Position numbers and translations under genes: made by a program | The notes under the pieces: generated by a model | The model's input: only the letters and a program-made list of their open reading frames with translations | Database searches by the model: none | Told to the model about the DNA's origin: nothing | In this document: in pieces, positions 45,736-58,949 of the stretch | Layout: each line of letters opens with the position of its first letter | Position numbering within the stretch: position 1 is the stretch's first letter | Source of the DNA: Aspidiotus rigidus | Taxonomy: Eukaryota; Arthropoda; Insecta; Hemiptera; Diaspididae | Reading direction: 5' to 3' | DNA: 64,000 nt | Assembly (NCBI GenBank): GCA_035079385.1 | Contig: JAVHKY010000003.1 | Coordinates: forward strand, 12,751,501-12,815,500

Positions 45736-46190
45736 GAATTAATAGACTTCTCATGGTGGTAGGGTTGTAAAATACTTGTTGAAACCCAAAAAGGGCAGAG
45801 GAGAGCACCTAACTGCGAGGAGAAGTTCCCCAGAAATGGGAGCCTCTATCATGGTGTGATTCGCGGGGGAGCGATGTGAGGTTGATTTTCTCGTAACCTT
45901 CCTACAAACCATGAATAGAATGACGACCCGTGGATCGTAATATCGGTCGCACCAAGCTCATGGATACTGTCCTTAACCGAGATGGTCAAATAGAGAAAGT
46001 CTATAGAGGAACCACCGACTTCTAACATAAATTGTATGGACGAGTATGGTTTGTCCAAATATGCTAGAAACTCCCTGAGGAGATCTAGAGGACCGTTCCA
46101 CGCACACAAAACGTCGTCAACATACCTTTGCTAATGCTGGACATAATACAAAAATGCCCTGCCCGAAGACTTTTCGTCTAGGGAGCAGCT
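45725..46190 (-). pseudogene. Third Penelope-like RT fragment
   Basis: Minus-strand frames show VLCAWNGPLDLLREFLAYLD, the segment after the YVDD motif, then GGSSIDFLYLTISV, and in a separate frame FGFQQVFYNPTTMRSL. The equivalent pieces are LCAWTGPQELLGEFLQYLNK and FGFRPAFYNLTT in the 38,415-41,831 copy. Frame breaks and truncation make it inactive. It ends where the tandem repeat at 45,100-45,735 begins. Confidence 0.7.
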
Positions 46191-46889
<699 letters not shown>

Positions 46890-46934
46890 AGCCTTGCAGA
46901 TTCGCTCATTGCAAAAACATACAAGTTGTACCAT

Positions 46935-47270
46935 GTTGATTGATAAAAAGTTTTGAAGTTTTGAAAATCTTGACTGCAGACTCTCTCTGAGGGTCCAGAA
47001 AGATCTTTCGACTTGATTATTGGTATTGTTTCCCAGTGCAGTGTTGGGAGTGTTTTTCCATAGTGTTTCGGTATAGATAAGTATAAGTCTCAAAAATAAC
47101 ACCAATAAGAAAGTAAGCAGCATAAGACTATATTTCAAGTCAGTACAATCATTCGTGTTACGCAGGTATTACAACGAAATATAAATTCCAAGGAAATAAT
47201 AAATTAAGATGAGATGAGAACAAAGTGAGAAAGAATGAATGAAAGACAAAGATAAGAGTATTCTCCAACA
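46935..47270 (-). repeat. Candidate 3' LTR of the BEL/Pao element
   Basis: On the minus strand the purine tract AAGGGGGGAGTA at 47,271-47,282 is followed by TGTTGGAGAATACTC, a typical polypurine tract and LTR start. The far end is less sure: ATCAATCAACA at 46,935 would give TG...CA ends and 336 bp. No 5' LTR copy was found in the window for comparison. Confidence 0.45.
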
Positions 47271-47775
47271 TACTCCCCCCTTGAGGTTGTAAGATAACCT
47301 CAAGTGAAATTTGGTTACACCAAAGAATTTTGTTCTGCCTAAAAAATTTAGCAGTTGAATCGACGTTTGAACCTTCAGTTTGAAAGTTGAATGAATTTGC
47401 AGGTTTTATTCAATAAATCACACCAAAATATAATTTTCTACGGGCACACGTAGAAAAGGAGCATCAACGGCTCACCTGCTTTTTTCTTTTAAATTTCGAT
47501 TATATATACGTACGTAATGTGCTGGTACCAGCGTGCCGAAAAATAAATGCATATAAAATTTTCATATATAAAATTTGGTGTATTCAAGTTCAGCCTTATT
47601 GATAAGTGCTAAACCAAAATTAATCATAAAAGGACACTAAAATTAAATATTGGTGTTCAAGTCGGCCTTGAAATTCAGCGTGTCTTTTCCAAGTTTTGGT
47701 CCATTCTTGGTTTTTCTGAAAAATTAGTCGATTTCATTATCGTTTTTTTTTTAATAAACTGATAGTGGAAGTTAG
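47271..47775. other. BEL/Pao 3' untranslated region
   Basis: Between the end of pol and the candidate LTR, no motif was recognised other than the polypurine tract at its low-coordinate end. Confidence 0.5.
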
Positions 47776-50700
47776 TTACGGAAGATAGATTAAGCGTGAC
47801 ACGTGTCTCTTAATAAATTCTACGCCTTTAGCAGTATGTGTACGAAGAGTGACTACTCGTACTATATTATCTTGACCTGGATGGAGAGTGGTTATAACTC
47901 CTAGCGGCCAATGAGTAGGAGGGGAGTCATCGTTTTTAATAACCACTATGTCACCTACATTAATTTCTCTCTTATTCATGCGCCATTTCGTCTTTTCTTG
48001 TAGTGAATTTAAATATTCATAACTCCAGCGTTTCCAGAATTGCTGTGTCTTTTATTTCGTGGATTCCCAGTATTTTATCTTACTCGCGGGAACATGAGTA
48101 ATATTGGGATTTGGTAGAGCCGTTATTGGCCCGCCAATCAGGAAATGTCCTGGGGTAAGTGCGCTCGGGTCATTGGGATCAGAAGATTCAATAGTTAGTG
48201 GTCGCGAATTTAAACAAGCTTCAATCATGATGAGTGTTGTTTCGTATTGCTCGTAAGTGAGAACAACACTACCTAAAGTTCTTTTTAAATGACGCTTAAT
48301 CGACTTGACCCCAGACTCCCACAAACCACCGATGTGAGGTGTCCAAGCAGGTATAAACTTCCAGTCACAACCTTGTTCGATTATTTTCCTCGTGAATATT
48401 TCACCATATTCACGAAGGAAATTATACAGCTTATGTAGTACATTTTTTGCTCCTACAAAAGTTCTACCATTGTCAGACCATACCTGATTTGGAACTCCCC
48501 TGCGACTAACAAATCTATCGAGCATCCCCATGAATGACTCCGTAGTGAGATCAGAAGCCAATTCCAGGTGCACTGCTTTGGTTGCAAAACAAACAAAGAT
48601 AACGATATAAGCATCTGTGATGACGGAACGTGTTCCTATTTTATTCCGCAATTTAATTGGTCCAGAATAATCTACACCAGTAGTTTGAAATATGCGTCCT
48701 GGAATGACTCTCGAAGGAGGTAAAATTCCCATGGTTTGATTTAATGGTAAAGCTCGAGTTATTACGCATGGTTTGTATTTGTTAATGCAGGATTTTATGG
48801 CTTGAATCTGACGTAGTATCCAAAATTTGCGTCTCAGTACTGAGCTCAATAGTTTGGCTCCAGCGTGCAAGTGTCTCTCATGTTCATACTTTACCAATAG
48901 TTTAGTTAAACAAGAATCAGGTGACAAAATTATCTGATGTCGCGCTTCATAAGACAAATGCGAATGTTGAATTCTTCCTCCTACACGAATTACACCATCT
49001 TTGTCTAAGAAGGGAGATAGAGTACTTAGTCTACTTGTTTTTGGTAGTTCTCTGTCTCTTTCTAATAACTTCACTTCGTTCGCAAAAGTAGTGCTCTGGG
49101 CAAGACGGCATAGGATTAAAGTAGCACGTTCGATTTCAGAATACTGTAATGATCCTCGCAATTTATAGGATTTGCAAGTTGTGTTCCAATGAAAACGAAT
49201 GAGCCAGGAGGTGATGCGAACTAATTTTGTAAAGCTAGAATATTTATTGAGGAAATTACTACTTTCTACACACGTCAGCGTACTCGAATACTCCCTCACA
49301 GACTTTCGTACTTCAGGTATGTCTTTCAGATTCTTGTTGAACTGGACTGCGGTGTTATAGGGATCACTGTTAGTAGATAACCACTGAGGTCCATCCCACC
49401 ACAGAGAAAAATCATTTAACTCGGAAGGATATATTCCGCGTGAAATGACATCTGCCGGGTTGGATTGTGATTGGACGTAATCCCAGACATGTCCATGGCC
49501 TAGCTCTTGTATTTTTTTTACTCGGTTACCTACGAAGCATTGCCAACGCAAGGGAGAAGAGTTTATCCAATGAAGTACAATTTCGCTGTCTGTCCATAAA
49601 CGCATTATATCGAGTTTAACTATTCCATCTAAGTTCGATTCAATTCTATTGACGAGCTGTGCTAGTTCTAAAGCAGCGCACAATTCTAGCTTAGGTAAAG
49701 TTTTTCTTTTTAGAGGAGCCACTCGCGTTTTTGATGAGACTAAAGTACAAAATGTACCGTTGGTGGTGAAGTATCGCAAATATACTACTGCACCATACGC
49801 TTTTTCCGAAGCGTCGGAGAAGCCGTGAAGTTCAATACGTTGAGGGTTACCGTTACGGAAAAAATGTCGATCTATTTGAATGTCATTCAAAGAACTTAAA
49901 TGCCGAGAAAATTTGTCCCACTCGAGTTTGATGGATTCCGGTATTTCTGAATCCCAATCCAATTTATGAGTCCATAGTGATTGCATGATTAGTTTGGCTT
50001 TGATTGTTACATGTGATAACAACCCGACGGGATCATAAACTGATGACAATACCGACAAGATTTCTCTTTTGGAATGAGTTTTCACGTGTTGTCTAGCTAC
50101 CCATACTTTGAACGTGTCTTCGTTCGGTAACCAAATTGTTCCTAAAGTTTTGATAGCAAACTCTGATCCAGAATATAGTTTGAAACTCTTGTCCAATTCT
50201 TCTGGAATTATATTTGTAGTTAACTCTTTGCTGTTGGAGCACCATTTGCTAAGACGCAATCCCGCGCTAGCCAACAACTTAACTAACTGAGATTTCATTT
50301 CAATGAGCTCTGACTCAGAGTCCGCACCAGAAAATAAATTGTCGACGTAAAAATCTCGACGCAATGTAAGTTTTGCTAAAGAGAACTCATCAATGTCGGC
50401 ATCATCAGCCAATTTATTTAAGCATCGTGTGGCCAAGTAAGGAGAACTTGCTTCACCAAATACTATGCGCGTATGTTCATAAAGTTTAAGAGGCTCTGAG
50501 GGGTGGGACCTCCAGAACATGCGCTGAAATTTGCAATCTTCATTTCGGACTATAAATTGTCGATACATTTGTGTCATATCGGCGGAGACTACATAGGTAT
50601 ATGCTCGAGCACGCATGATTATGCTCGTTAATTCGGATTGTACTACCGGCCCTACCATCAAACAATCGTTTAAGGATAAGCCTGATGTAGATTTCATACT

Positions 50701-51678
50701 GGCATCGAAAACTACACGAAGAGGGGTGGATGTGGAATCGTTTCGTATTACAGCATGATGAGCTATAATGTACTGTTGTTGTTCGTCTATTGAGTCGATG
50801 CATAGACGCATATGACCTTGAATGATATAATCTTCAACAACTTTTGCATAAGTTTGTCTGTAAATGTCGTCTTTGGCTAGTTTTCTTTCTAATGCGTAAA
50901 AACGCTTAAGAGCTATTGATCTCGACTCGCCTAAATTGGATTTGTTAGATTTGAAGGGGAGCGTTACAACGAATCTACCACTCTCATTTCGATACGTAGT
51001 ATCAACGAAAATCTCCTCACATAATCGTTCTTCAAGGGACCAGTCTCCATTGATTTTGTTTTCAGGTTCGTCGAGTAGCCAAAAACGTTCAATAACGCGA
51101 GCTAATGAATCAGATTGACTTGATTGAGTCATTAGAATGTAGTTGGGCTCGTCCGAAGTACACTTACTCAAGTCCACCTCTCCACTCACGAGCCAACCTA
51201 AATGAGTAGCCCAAAGACGAAGAGAATTAGAGTCCACATCTTTAAAATTTGGCTTTAGAATCTTCCAAAAAACGCCAACACCTAAAAGCAAATCTACAGT
51301 ATCGGGAACATTGAAACGTGGATCTGCGAGTGAGAGGCGTTTATGAAATTCCCAATGATCAAGAGAAAAATATTCCTGCGGCACAGAATCTACAATGTCA
51401 TCGATAATAATGCATGTAATTTTTAGAGAGAAATTGGTGACTTTTGAGTGGATGATGATCTCCATTTCTTTTTTATAAGTAGCTTGCATGTTGCCTACGC
51501 CTTTTACAATGATACTGGATGAACGAATCTCGTTTCCGATTTTCATTGCGTTTGCTAACTTGGTAGTTATGAAGTTTCGTTGACTGCCAGAATCCAAAAG
51601 GGCTCTAACTTCAAACCTGTGTTCGTTATTCAACAAGCTATTTACGCAAACTAAGGCCGTGGCTAGTAAAGCGTAGGG
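47776..51678 (-). pseudogene. BEL/Pao pol polyprotein with one nonsense codon, 5'-truncated
   Basis: The minus-strand frame opens after a stop near 51,680 and runs to 48,052, where TAA interrupts it; the same frame then continues without change to 47,776, so one substitution (for instance CAA to TAA) explains the break. Numbering from 51,636: aspartic protease ALLDSGSQRNF near 12-22; BEL reverse transcriptase with VVSADMTQMYRQF and FYVDNLFSG near 430, YVDN replacing YVDD; RNase H (LWTDSEIVLHWI); integrase with HLHAGAKLL, then Asp near 985 (GVDYSGP), Asp near 1,052 (WSDNGRTF) and Glu near 1,109 (GLWESGVKS); and the C-terminal domain (MNKREINVGDIVVIKNDDSP). Gag and the 5' LTR are absent upstream. 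Confidence 0.9.
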
Positions 51679-51679
51679 A

Positions 51680-54195
51680 CTATTTCATTCACATCACGTC
51701 ATTTTAAGTCGAACCACATACATAGAGAAAGAAATTCGAACACCGTTTATAATCCTGCTTCCTCAAATGAACTTGTCATAGGTTACGACAGTGAAACCCA
51801 CTACCGTACTTGCGAATACCGTTGTACTCGTATGTAAGGCCATAGGTACTGAGTTTACAAATATCGCTGACCATAAAGAAATCGAAATATTAGTTAGTGA
51901 TCTATTATACACTTTCTTGAAGTTCAAGTCAGTATGCTGTAATCTGTCTTGCATTCTTTCTTGTGATCCATTGTTCCTTGAAAAATTGTTAAGAAACCAC
52001 AGTAATGGAACAAAAACTATTGAGTTCGCAGTAGGGTACATTGTGTAACCAAGTTACTTCGTAAATATTTGCCTACAAATTTCTTGTACTCCGACCTTTA
52101 TATTATTCGAGTTGATGTATTATTAAAGTATTATGAGCCTGCCTAGCTGGCACATTGTTTGGTATTTTAATTTTTGTTTACTGTACTCATAATCACGCAT
52201 ACTTTTTTTGAAATGGTCATAAACGTAGCGCGTAATTACTTACTCAGCACCCTCGGAGGAATCCGAAATACTAAAATTATAATATGTTCGTCGTGTTGCG
52301 CTGTATTGTCTTGTTATCTCGCCGGATAACCTTGGCAAACTTGCGGAATAACGACAAAAACTTGAAAACTCGCCGCAATTGAATGATGTGTCGTCCTCTT
52401 TTCAAGGGCCGTTCAGACGAACCTTTTTGAGTACAACGAAGGTCGCGTTTCGTTTGGCACACAAAACGTCTAATGTAATAATGATACACTTCGTAGCTTA
52501 TATTGATCGAACTCGTGATTTCCGAGTGCCTTGTCAAAGATTATTAAAGATGACGTATTATTGAATTTAGGCGCTGTAATTTTGTAATATGTATCGTAGT
52601 TCGATACGAAGTTCGAAAGCTTGTGAGTCGAGGTGTGGAAATAATTATTCCTCGCTTTCATCGCGTCCCTTTATCCGATGATATTTGTCTCACTGCTAGA
52701 GGAAATGAGTTTTTGCGCTGCTGTACAGTTCAATTCTCGTCGTCCCACGCATTACAGAAAGCTTTGGCGATCTGTAAACTCCCACATCGTGACATTGTTT
52801 GTATTACCGTTTGTCTCTTCGTTTTGTTTTTTTTATATTTCCCAAAACCTTAGAGTGCGAACGAAGTCGTGGGTATAATGTATAATTGATTGTGTATGTA
52901 ATGGAACTTAAATGTTTTCGATATTACAAAGCATTTTATTTACGATTGCGAGTTTGTAAGTAATATGTTCTGTGTTTTCTGTATCTTCATGCTCGAAGCT
53001 TGAATTATTTTGACTTATTTTTACCTTTTGTTTATTCAATATAAGGACGAATAAATTATGCCTTGACGTTTCAATACCAATTCGCTTAACGATTACAGCA
53101 ACAGTGTTATGGCAGTCGAAAAGGGGAACTCGGGGAATATTTTCTTTAACCAAAAACAATCAAGAAAATAAAAGAAAAATGTCACAGGCATGAATCCATT
53201 ATTGTAACACTTTTCCAACCCTCAAATGGAAAAGGGCATCCATAAAAAAATCGAACGGTTTTAATTGGTTGTATTTTTTCCTCCCTCGAATTACTTGATC
53301 TGGATCCGCACTTGCCCATGGGAGTCAAAAAAATTAATTTCGAAACTAAGTTTTTGGTTTGGACTGGAATGACATTTGATGAGCTACGCGGATGTAAAGG
53401 TCACGCGAGTTGGAAAATTACCAGTTTCTAACACGACTTTCAAACTTGTTGCTTCATTCATGGTTTAGAAAGTTGACCCTGACGTGTTTTTCTTTTGGTG
53501 ATCTCGCCTAATCTTATTCATGGAGCAAACTTGTGAACAACGTTTCCTTGACTGAAGAAATAGTTTTTCCGGTCATCCATTCCGAGTGTTGAACGTGATA
53601 TGAAATTTGTTGGTGCCATATTTTGTGGTATTAGCCACTACGTAATTTTATTCCTAAATTTCCGACAACATTTCTCAGCCCTTAGCCACCACCACTATGA
53701 AATAATCCCTAGTCTTGTGTGCAAACATTTAGGTCTCCTTAACTTTCGCTAGTAAAACTTAAAGTGTAAACGTTGCAATGGGAGCGGGGAATCCTCCACT
53801 GCCTCTTGTAAAAGAGCTTTGCGCGGTTCTCGTTAAAAACTAACCGTCTTGATGAAAAGAGAAGGTGTAAAAAATGCACACGACTTCATTTTTCCCTTGT
53901 GGTACAAGCGTCTATCAGCTCGGGTAGTTCTTAACGTGAACCAAGTGTAGTCTAAAATTAGGTTTTTTTTTAAATCTCAAAATACGCTACTTTTATGCTC
54001 TTTTTTGGGGGGAGGAAGGGGGGGGGGTAAAAAAGAAAAACACTTTTTCTTTAAGCTTTAGATCTCTACCTTTATGTTTTCATCTTTCTTCCGTGTCCTG
54101 TGGGAATCGCATGCTGAACCCACAAAGAGGTGAAATAAGTCACATCTTTCGGCAAACACAAGTTTTTTTATAATCTAGCCTAGACAAATTCTTCT
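51680..54195. other. No recognisable gene
   Basis: Sequence upstream of the truncated BEL/Pao element. The minus-strand frame at 51,763-52,041 does not look like gag. A poly-T/G-rich patch lies at 53,960-54,030. No RNA gene or repeat was recognised. Confidence 0.45.
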
Positions 54196-54385
54196 ATAAT
54201 AATAATAATAATAATAATAGCGTTTATTGCCATGTTTCTTTACATACTCGTAATTTAACTGTTATTGAAGCCGGGCATACGCCTCCCCGATCCCTCGCCA
54301 CTTTTGTCTGTTTTGCGCGATTCTCTTCCATCCTTTTCCTATGTTGTTCTCAAATTCATCCCGCCATCTGGTACTAATTTTATTA
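54196..54385 (-). pseudogene. LINE 3' end with ATT microsatellite tail
   Basis: On the minus strand the frame reads RWRDEFENNIGKGWKRIAQN then RQKWRGIGEAYA and stop, matching the C terminus of many non-LTR retrotransposon endonuclease/RT proteins (RWRDD...W...AQDR..W...GEAY). About 50 bp of 3' UTR and a (TTA)8 tail at 54,196-54,219 follow. A 5'-truncated copy of under 200 bp, as left by target-primed reverse transcription. The clade cannot be fixed from so little. Confidence 0.7.
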
Positions 54386-56039
54386 TTTTAAATTTGAATA
54401 CGTAGTACATAGCCCTTATTACTGACTGTATGAAGCCTCAAGTCCCAAAAGTAGGTTAGAGCTCCCACCCTTTTCAAGACTACTATTTGCCGAAAAAATG
54501 GGAAACCCCGTAAAACTGGATCCTTTTAAAAATTGAAAGTTTGTTGTTCAAAACTGGCGACATTCATATTTTTATGATGTTGAAAAAAACCCATCACCCC
54601 ATCCTCGACGGAACACCTCCAGAGCAGATCAAGTTGAGAAATTTTTGGATTCTTTCAATTTTTATGGCTTGGAGAAGTGTATCAAGATTTGGGTGGATGT
54701 GATCAGCCTGCATTGTAGAAAACCTTTTATGTTACTTAAGCAATTTTGAAAAAAGTCTATAAATATGATGATTCACCTCTCAAAGTTGAACGTCTGCACT
54801 GCTCTTAATTGTCATAATTCAGTAAATTAAGGTGTCATTGAATAATCTGAGGAAAAACCTAAGGTTACTATGGGAACGTTTTGATCATGTATCAAAAGAA
54901 AAGTTTATATTCTCAACCTTGAAGCTCTCCTGTAAATAAGAAGCACTTTTCATTCTGAAGTTCAAATTTGAGTTGTTGAAATGTTCCTATGCTATTTGTA
55001 TGCCAATCATGAGGCTGCTGTAAGCGGATAATCTTCTTTTTGGCTGCTTTTACCTGAAAGGGGGGTAAATACGCCCTCGATTCAGTATGTGTACAACAAC
55101 AAAACCATCTATGTATGCTAATCCAACTGACAAACAAATTAATTTTGATGATGTTACTTTTTCTCAATGAAATATTCACAAAACGAGCTTTGAAGATCCT
55201 GGAAAACTGATTCAAAACTTTATAGCCTCAATTTTTAACCCAGACTTCTTTTTTTTTAGAGAATTTTAAGTTTTAGAACTTTCATTAGAAACATTTTTTT
55301 GTTAAGTTATTTTCTATGCCGATATTTGTGGAAAATTGGATTCGAAGGTCGAAAGTGTACCCCTTCCTCTCCATCATCTACACTTCTTAATTGGGAGATT
55401 AGCATATTAGCAACAAATGTGCAAAGCCGTTTGCTGTCGTCATTATTTGCATGGTATTGTCCACTGACCCCCCAACCCCCACCGGCTATGGGTGCCTTAG
55501 TTACATACCCTTTTAAAATCTAAGTGTCTTCATGATCTGACGCTTGTTCCTCTGGTGTCTCATTCTGTCGCAATGTAGACATTGTTTACCTTCTCTGTTA
55601 GATTGTTTAGGACTTAAAACAAATGTTTCTGGTGCATTTTCAAAATTCTCAAATACTATGCTACTTCTTTCGGTGATTTAGGCTGCTCGCCTAACGCGTG
55701 GAAACCTTCCCGTGTGAGCTCTGCCTGAAAGATTCTGTTTCTGATAGATCGTTCTATTCTTCCGAAAGTGCGTCTTCACGTTTGTACATTGGTCCAAACT
55801 AGGTCTGTGATAGAAAATTGGTGCCAATGTCAAAGCCCATTTGTGCCAGGATTGCTGGATGGGTGGCTACCTGTCTCGCCTCTTGCACTCCTTACGTACA
55901 CTAGAATAAGTTGTTATACTATCTGTTCAAGCATATATCTTGCTGATTGTATATTGCTGGACATGATTAGCCGTGACACGTTTGCGCAAATTCAGTAAAA
56001 ATCGAGGGGAAAAAATTACACGTTAGCGCACATACAGTC
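54386..56039. other. No recognisable gene
   Basis: AT-rich, with several short frames (54,913-55,215 minus; 55,299-55,523 and 55,768-55,998 plus) that show no motif. Confidence 0.45.
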
Positions 56040-56340
56040 ACAGGCGACAATTGCCTGTGTGCTGGGTTGGATAAATTCCGACCACTGAGCTATTGGAAAA
56101 TATCGAATATTGAGTCTCCAAGTCAGGACTTGAAAGATAAAAATTTCCACCTTTGAATACTTGGAGAATTTTGAATTTTGTAGAGGTGGGACGTGGAAAA
56201 ATTTCCATATTCGAGTCACATAATATATTGAAAGAAAAATTTGGAGAAAAAGTAGGAGACAAATCTCTGAGACCTACAAAGAGGGCTACTTGAAATTTTT
56301 CGAGTGCTGAAACCAGGGGTAAAAAATCTGAGTTTGAGCA
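56040..56340. repeat. Degenerate dispersed repeat resembling the GGACTTGAAAAATTT family
   Basis: Blocks such as CCGACCACTGAGCTATTGG and GTCAGGACTTGAAAGATAAA resemble copy A at 4,160-4,380 in sequence style and order, at low identity. Confidence 0.35.
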
Positions 56341-57219
56341 CAATCAATATCAATTCAAAGTGACGGATGATGTAAGCTGTAGTGGAGGCCAATGTCTATT
56401 GATTGAAAAAAGTCCACGGGATAATATAGAAATAGGGGAATTAAGGTTTCAACTACATTTGTACATCATTGTTTCAAGTTCACCCTGAAATAATAACCTG
56501 CAGTTTTAGTTTTTAAGAATCAGTATTAATTATTGATTACATCTCCGCGTCGCGTCGTAGCTCCGTGCGTTACTAATATTGCCTATTCAAAACGCCGTGC
56601 GTTCGTACTCCTTAATAGATGAGAGGCGTATTTTGAAAAGGTGAGCGAAGGATGAAAGTGCGCGTATTCGAACTCCACGGTGAACAAATCATTTAATGGA
56701 TAACAAGGCAGCCTGATCAATTAGAACGTGGCTTTCAGTGAATTAATTATCGTGCTCCTCGGGACGAGGAAACCGACGAAGATTAAAATCTAGTGCTTCC
56801 GTACGTAAACGAGCTCCGTTTAGCGTTTAAAGACTGTCTCAATGAAACAGCGAGTTAGTCGATTACTATTCGACAACGTAAAGGCGTCTAATAAAGACGA
56901 TCTCATTCATTCTGTGTACGGGAAATTCTGTATAAGACGCCATTTCATTCGCTTCTGCAATTTGACTAGTGAAACAGAATGCGTGTGTGTGAATAAATCT
57001 GCAGCGATTACAAAATTGTCGCTTCGCTAGGATGTATCATTAGATTGCACAGATTTTTAGTTGTCATGAAAAATTCTTTACTGCACTTCACCTACTTTTG
57101 TATCATAATTTTTCATAAAATGGTATTGCTTTCGTGAGAAGAAATACCGAAAGTCGCTTGAGGTTCGATTTCGACGTTGAGTCAATGGTAAAATTAGTAA
57201 ACAAAGATCATGTTTCATG
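56341..57219. other. No recognisable feature; GC-balanced patch at 56,540-57,050
   Basis: The patch has more CpG than its surroundings and an AATAAA at about 56,993, so it could be an exon, UTR or LTR piece. The 62-codon frame at 56,842-57,030 is unrecognised. No firm assignment. Confidence 0.35.
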
Positions 57220-57660
57220 TCTACTAGTAAATGACCTTATTTATATTTCAAGGCCATGCTTGCTTTGTGATAAAATCATGGCCTAGCTTGTGAGTCTTTC
57301 TCACAGAGGCGTGAATCCCGTTCTTGGACTAATATGGGCATGGTGTACTGTAAAATGAGTTATCTAGCTCAGGGAGCCTCACTCGCTCCGCTTGTTCGTT
57401 CCCGTTCTTGGGTTGATATAGGCGTTATGTACTGTAAGATAAGTTGTCCAGCTCAGTGAGCCCTCGTTCTTGGATTAATATAGGCGTAGTGTATTGTAAG
57501 TTGAGTTAACTGGTCCACAGGGGCTACTATTAGTCTTCATGACACCAGGCCTAACGTAATATTAGCATATATCCCTATAAAAGCCTATACTAGAAAATGA
57601 CACCCAGCCCAAAGACATACTCATGTCAAATTTTTACTCTAGAACTGTATAATATGACGA
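57220..57660 (-). repeat. Inverted copy of the CGAACGAGCGGAGCGAG dispersed repeat
   Basis: Contains the complement of CGAACAAGCGGAGCGAGTGA at 57,365-57,392 and three irregular copies of a block with CGTTCTTGG..ATATAGGCG..GTACTGTAA. This is the opposite orientation to copies at 1,400, 10,912 and 10,989. Confidence 0.6.
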
Positions 57661-57714
57661 AAGGGGGACAGAATTTCGACTCTCGAGCAATTAATTGATT
57701 AATCGTCTGGTCTC

Positions 57715-58390
57715 CTATGGAGGAGGATCCATTCTCGGTTGATGAGTTTGTTGATGGCTAAATAGCCCGATCCTGGATCGTATTATTCTTCCGCAGACAT
57801 CACACGTGTACGTCGCCGCTGTAGACGTTGGAGCGCCGGTAGTGGCGGGAGCGCGCCTTGGAAGTAGTCCGTTGTTGTTGCAGACCTGTCTCCATAGAGT
57901 GCGGTTCTCAGTCCACATTGGTTTTCGACAGTTTGAGAGCAGTGTGGCATTGTCCTTGAAGCGTTTCCGTTGTCCGCCACTAGCGCAGGACCCTGCCATA
58001 AAGCACCTGCTTTGGAAGTCTTTGCGGTTCCATTCTTTGCGTGCACCCCAGCCACCTCAGAATATTCCGCGTTATACCAGACGTTCAATGGACTCGCAGT
58101 GTACCCGCTCCAATACTTTTTTATTCGATACAAAATCGGTCCATTTGAACCCCAGAATTCCCCGAAGCTGACGTTGGTGAAATCTCTCCAGCATTTTTAT
58201 GTGTCGCCTTTAGACAGTCCAGCTTTCGCTACCATACAACAGGGTGAGCAGTACCACTGCACGGTATACGGCTATTTTGGTCTTGTTCCTCAGCTCCTCA
58301 TTCTCCAGTACTCTCTGTTTGAGTTTGTATATTGCTGAGCTTGCCTTTCGTGTGCGGTGATTAATGTTATCACTGCCACAAGAAAGTTGA
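57715..58390 (-). pseudogene. LINE ORF2 C-terminal fragment with CCHH finger
   Basis: Minus-strand frames read INHRTRKASSAIYKLKQRVL, then KTKIAVYRAVVLLTLLYGSE with SWTV, RRHIKMLERFHQRQLRGILG, GGQRKRFKD and finally CDVCGRIIRSRIGLFSHQQT with H, a C2H2-type finger. This order is the standard C-terminal region of one group of arthropod LINE reverse transcriptases (after the RT core). Several stops and frame changes show decay. The end at 57,715 lies beside the dispersed repeat. Confidence 0.8.
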
Positions 58391-58424
58391 ATTTACTGTT
58401 AACCTACTAGGCTAGAAATTTCAT

Positions 58425-58530
58425 TTCATTTTTTTTTTCATAAAACATGTGTTGGTTGTGGGATTTGAACTCGGTACTCTGAATTAACAGGCTACACACT
58501 TAATCACTACACCATTCTACCTACGCTATT
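58425..58530 (-). mobile_element. tRNA-derived SINE or tRNA pseudogene copy with A tail
   Basis: The minus strand has GAATGGTGTAGTGATTAAGT, close to the polymerase III A box, and GAGTTCAAATCCCAC, close to the B box, about 30 bp apart. It is followed by AACACATGTTTTATG and an A-rich tail at 58,428-58,438. The T-arm does not pair well, so it is not a working tRNA. The layout is that of a short retroposed tRNA-like element. Confidence 0.6.
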
Positions 58531-58949
58531 CAATGGGGAAAATTTGTCTAAATTTATTTGCGATTGACTTCTTCTGTTAGGTATTGTCATCCAATTAAAA
58601 ACATAGGTACTTACCTAAAGTAATCACGATTTCAGATGACGTGTCCGCAAAATACGGACTAGCTATTTTCCTGGAGGTATTTCTTTCATTTTCAGATACA
58701 ATATAGGTTATGTACATAAATTCAAAAAACTTGAACCCTAACGTGATACGTGTTATCGTTAGACCGTTTATTATCTGACTAAATAGCCTACATGCAAGGA
58801 CGCTACACAGCTTTCCTCCAGTGAGGGAGCGAACTAAAGAACAATAACAAATAACATCATGCAAAGAAAAAAAAAGTATACAATAAAAAAAAACTTTGAA
58901 ATTAAAACAAGCAAATAACAATAATGGTAACTGTAAACGCCTAAAAATA

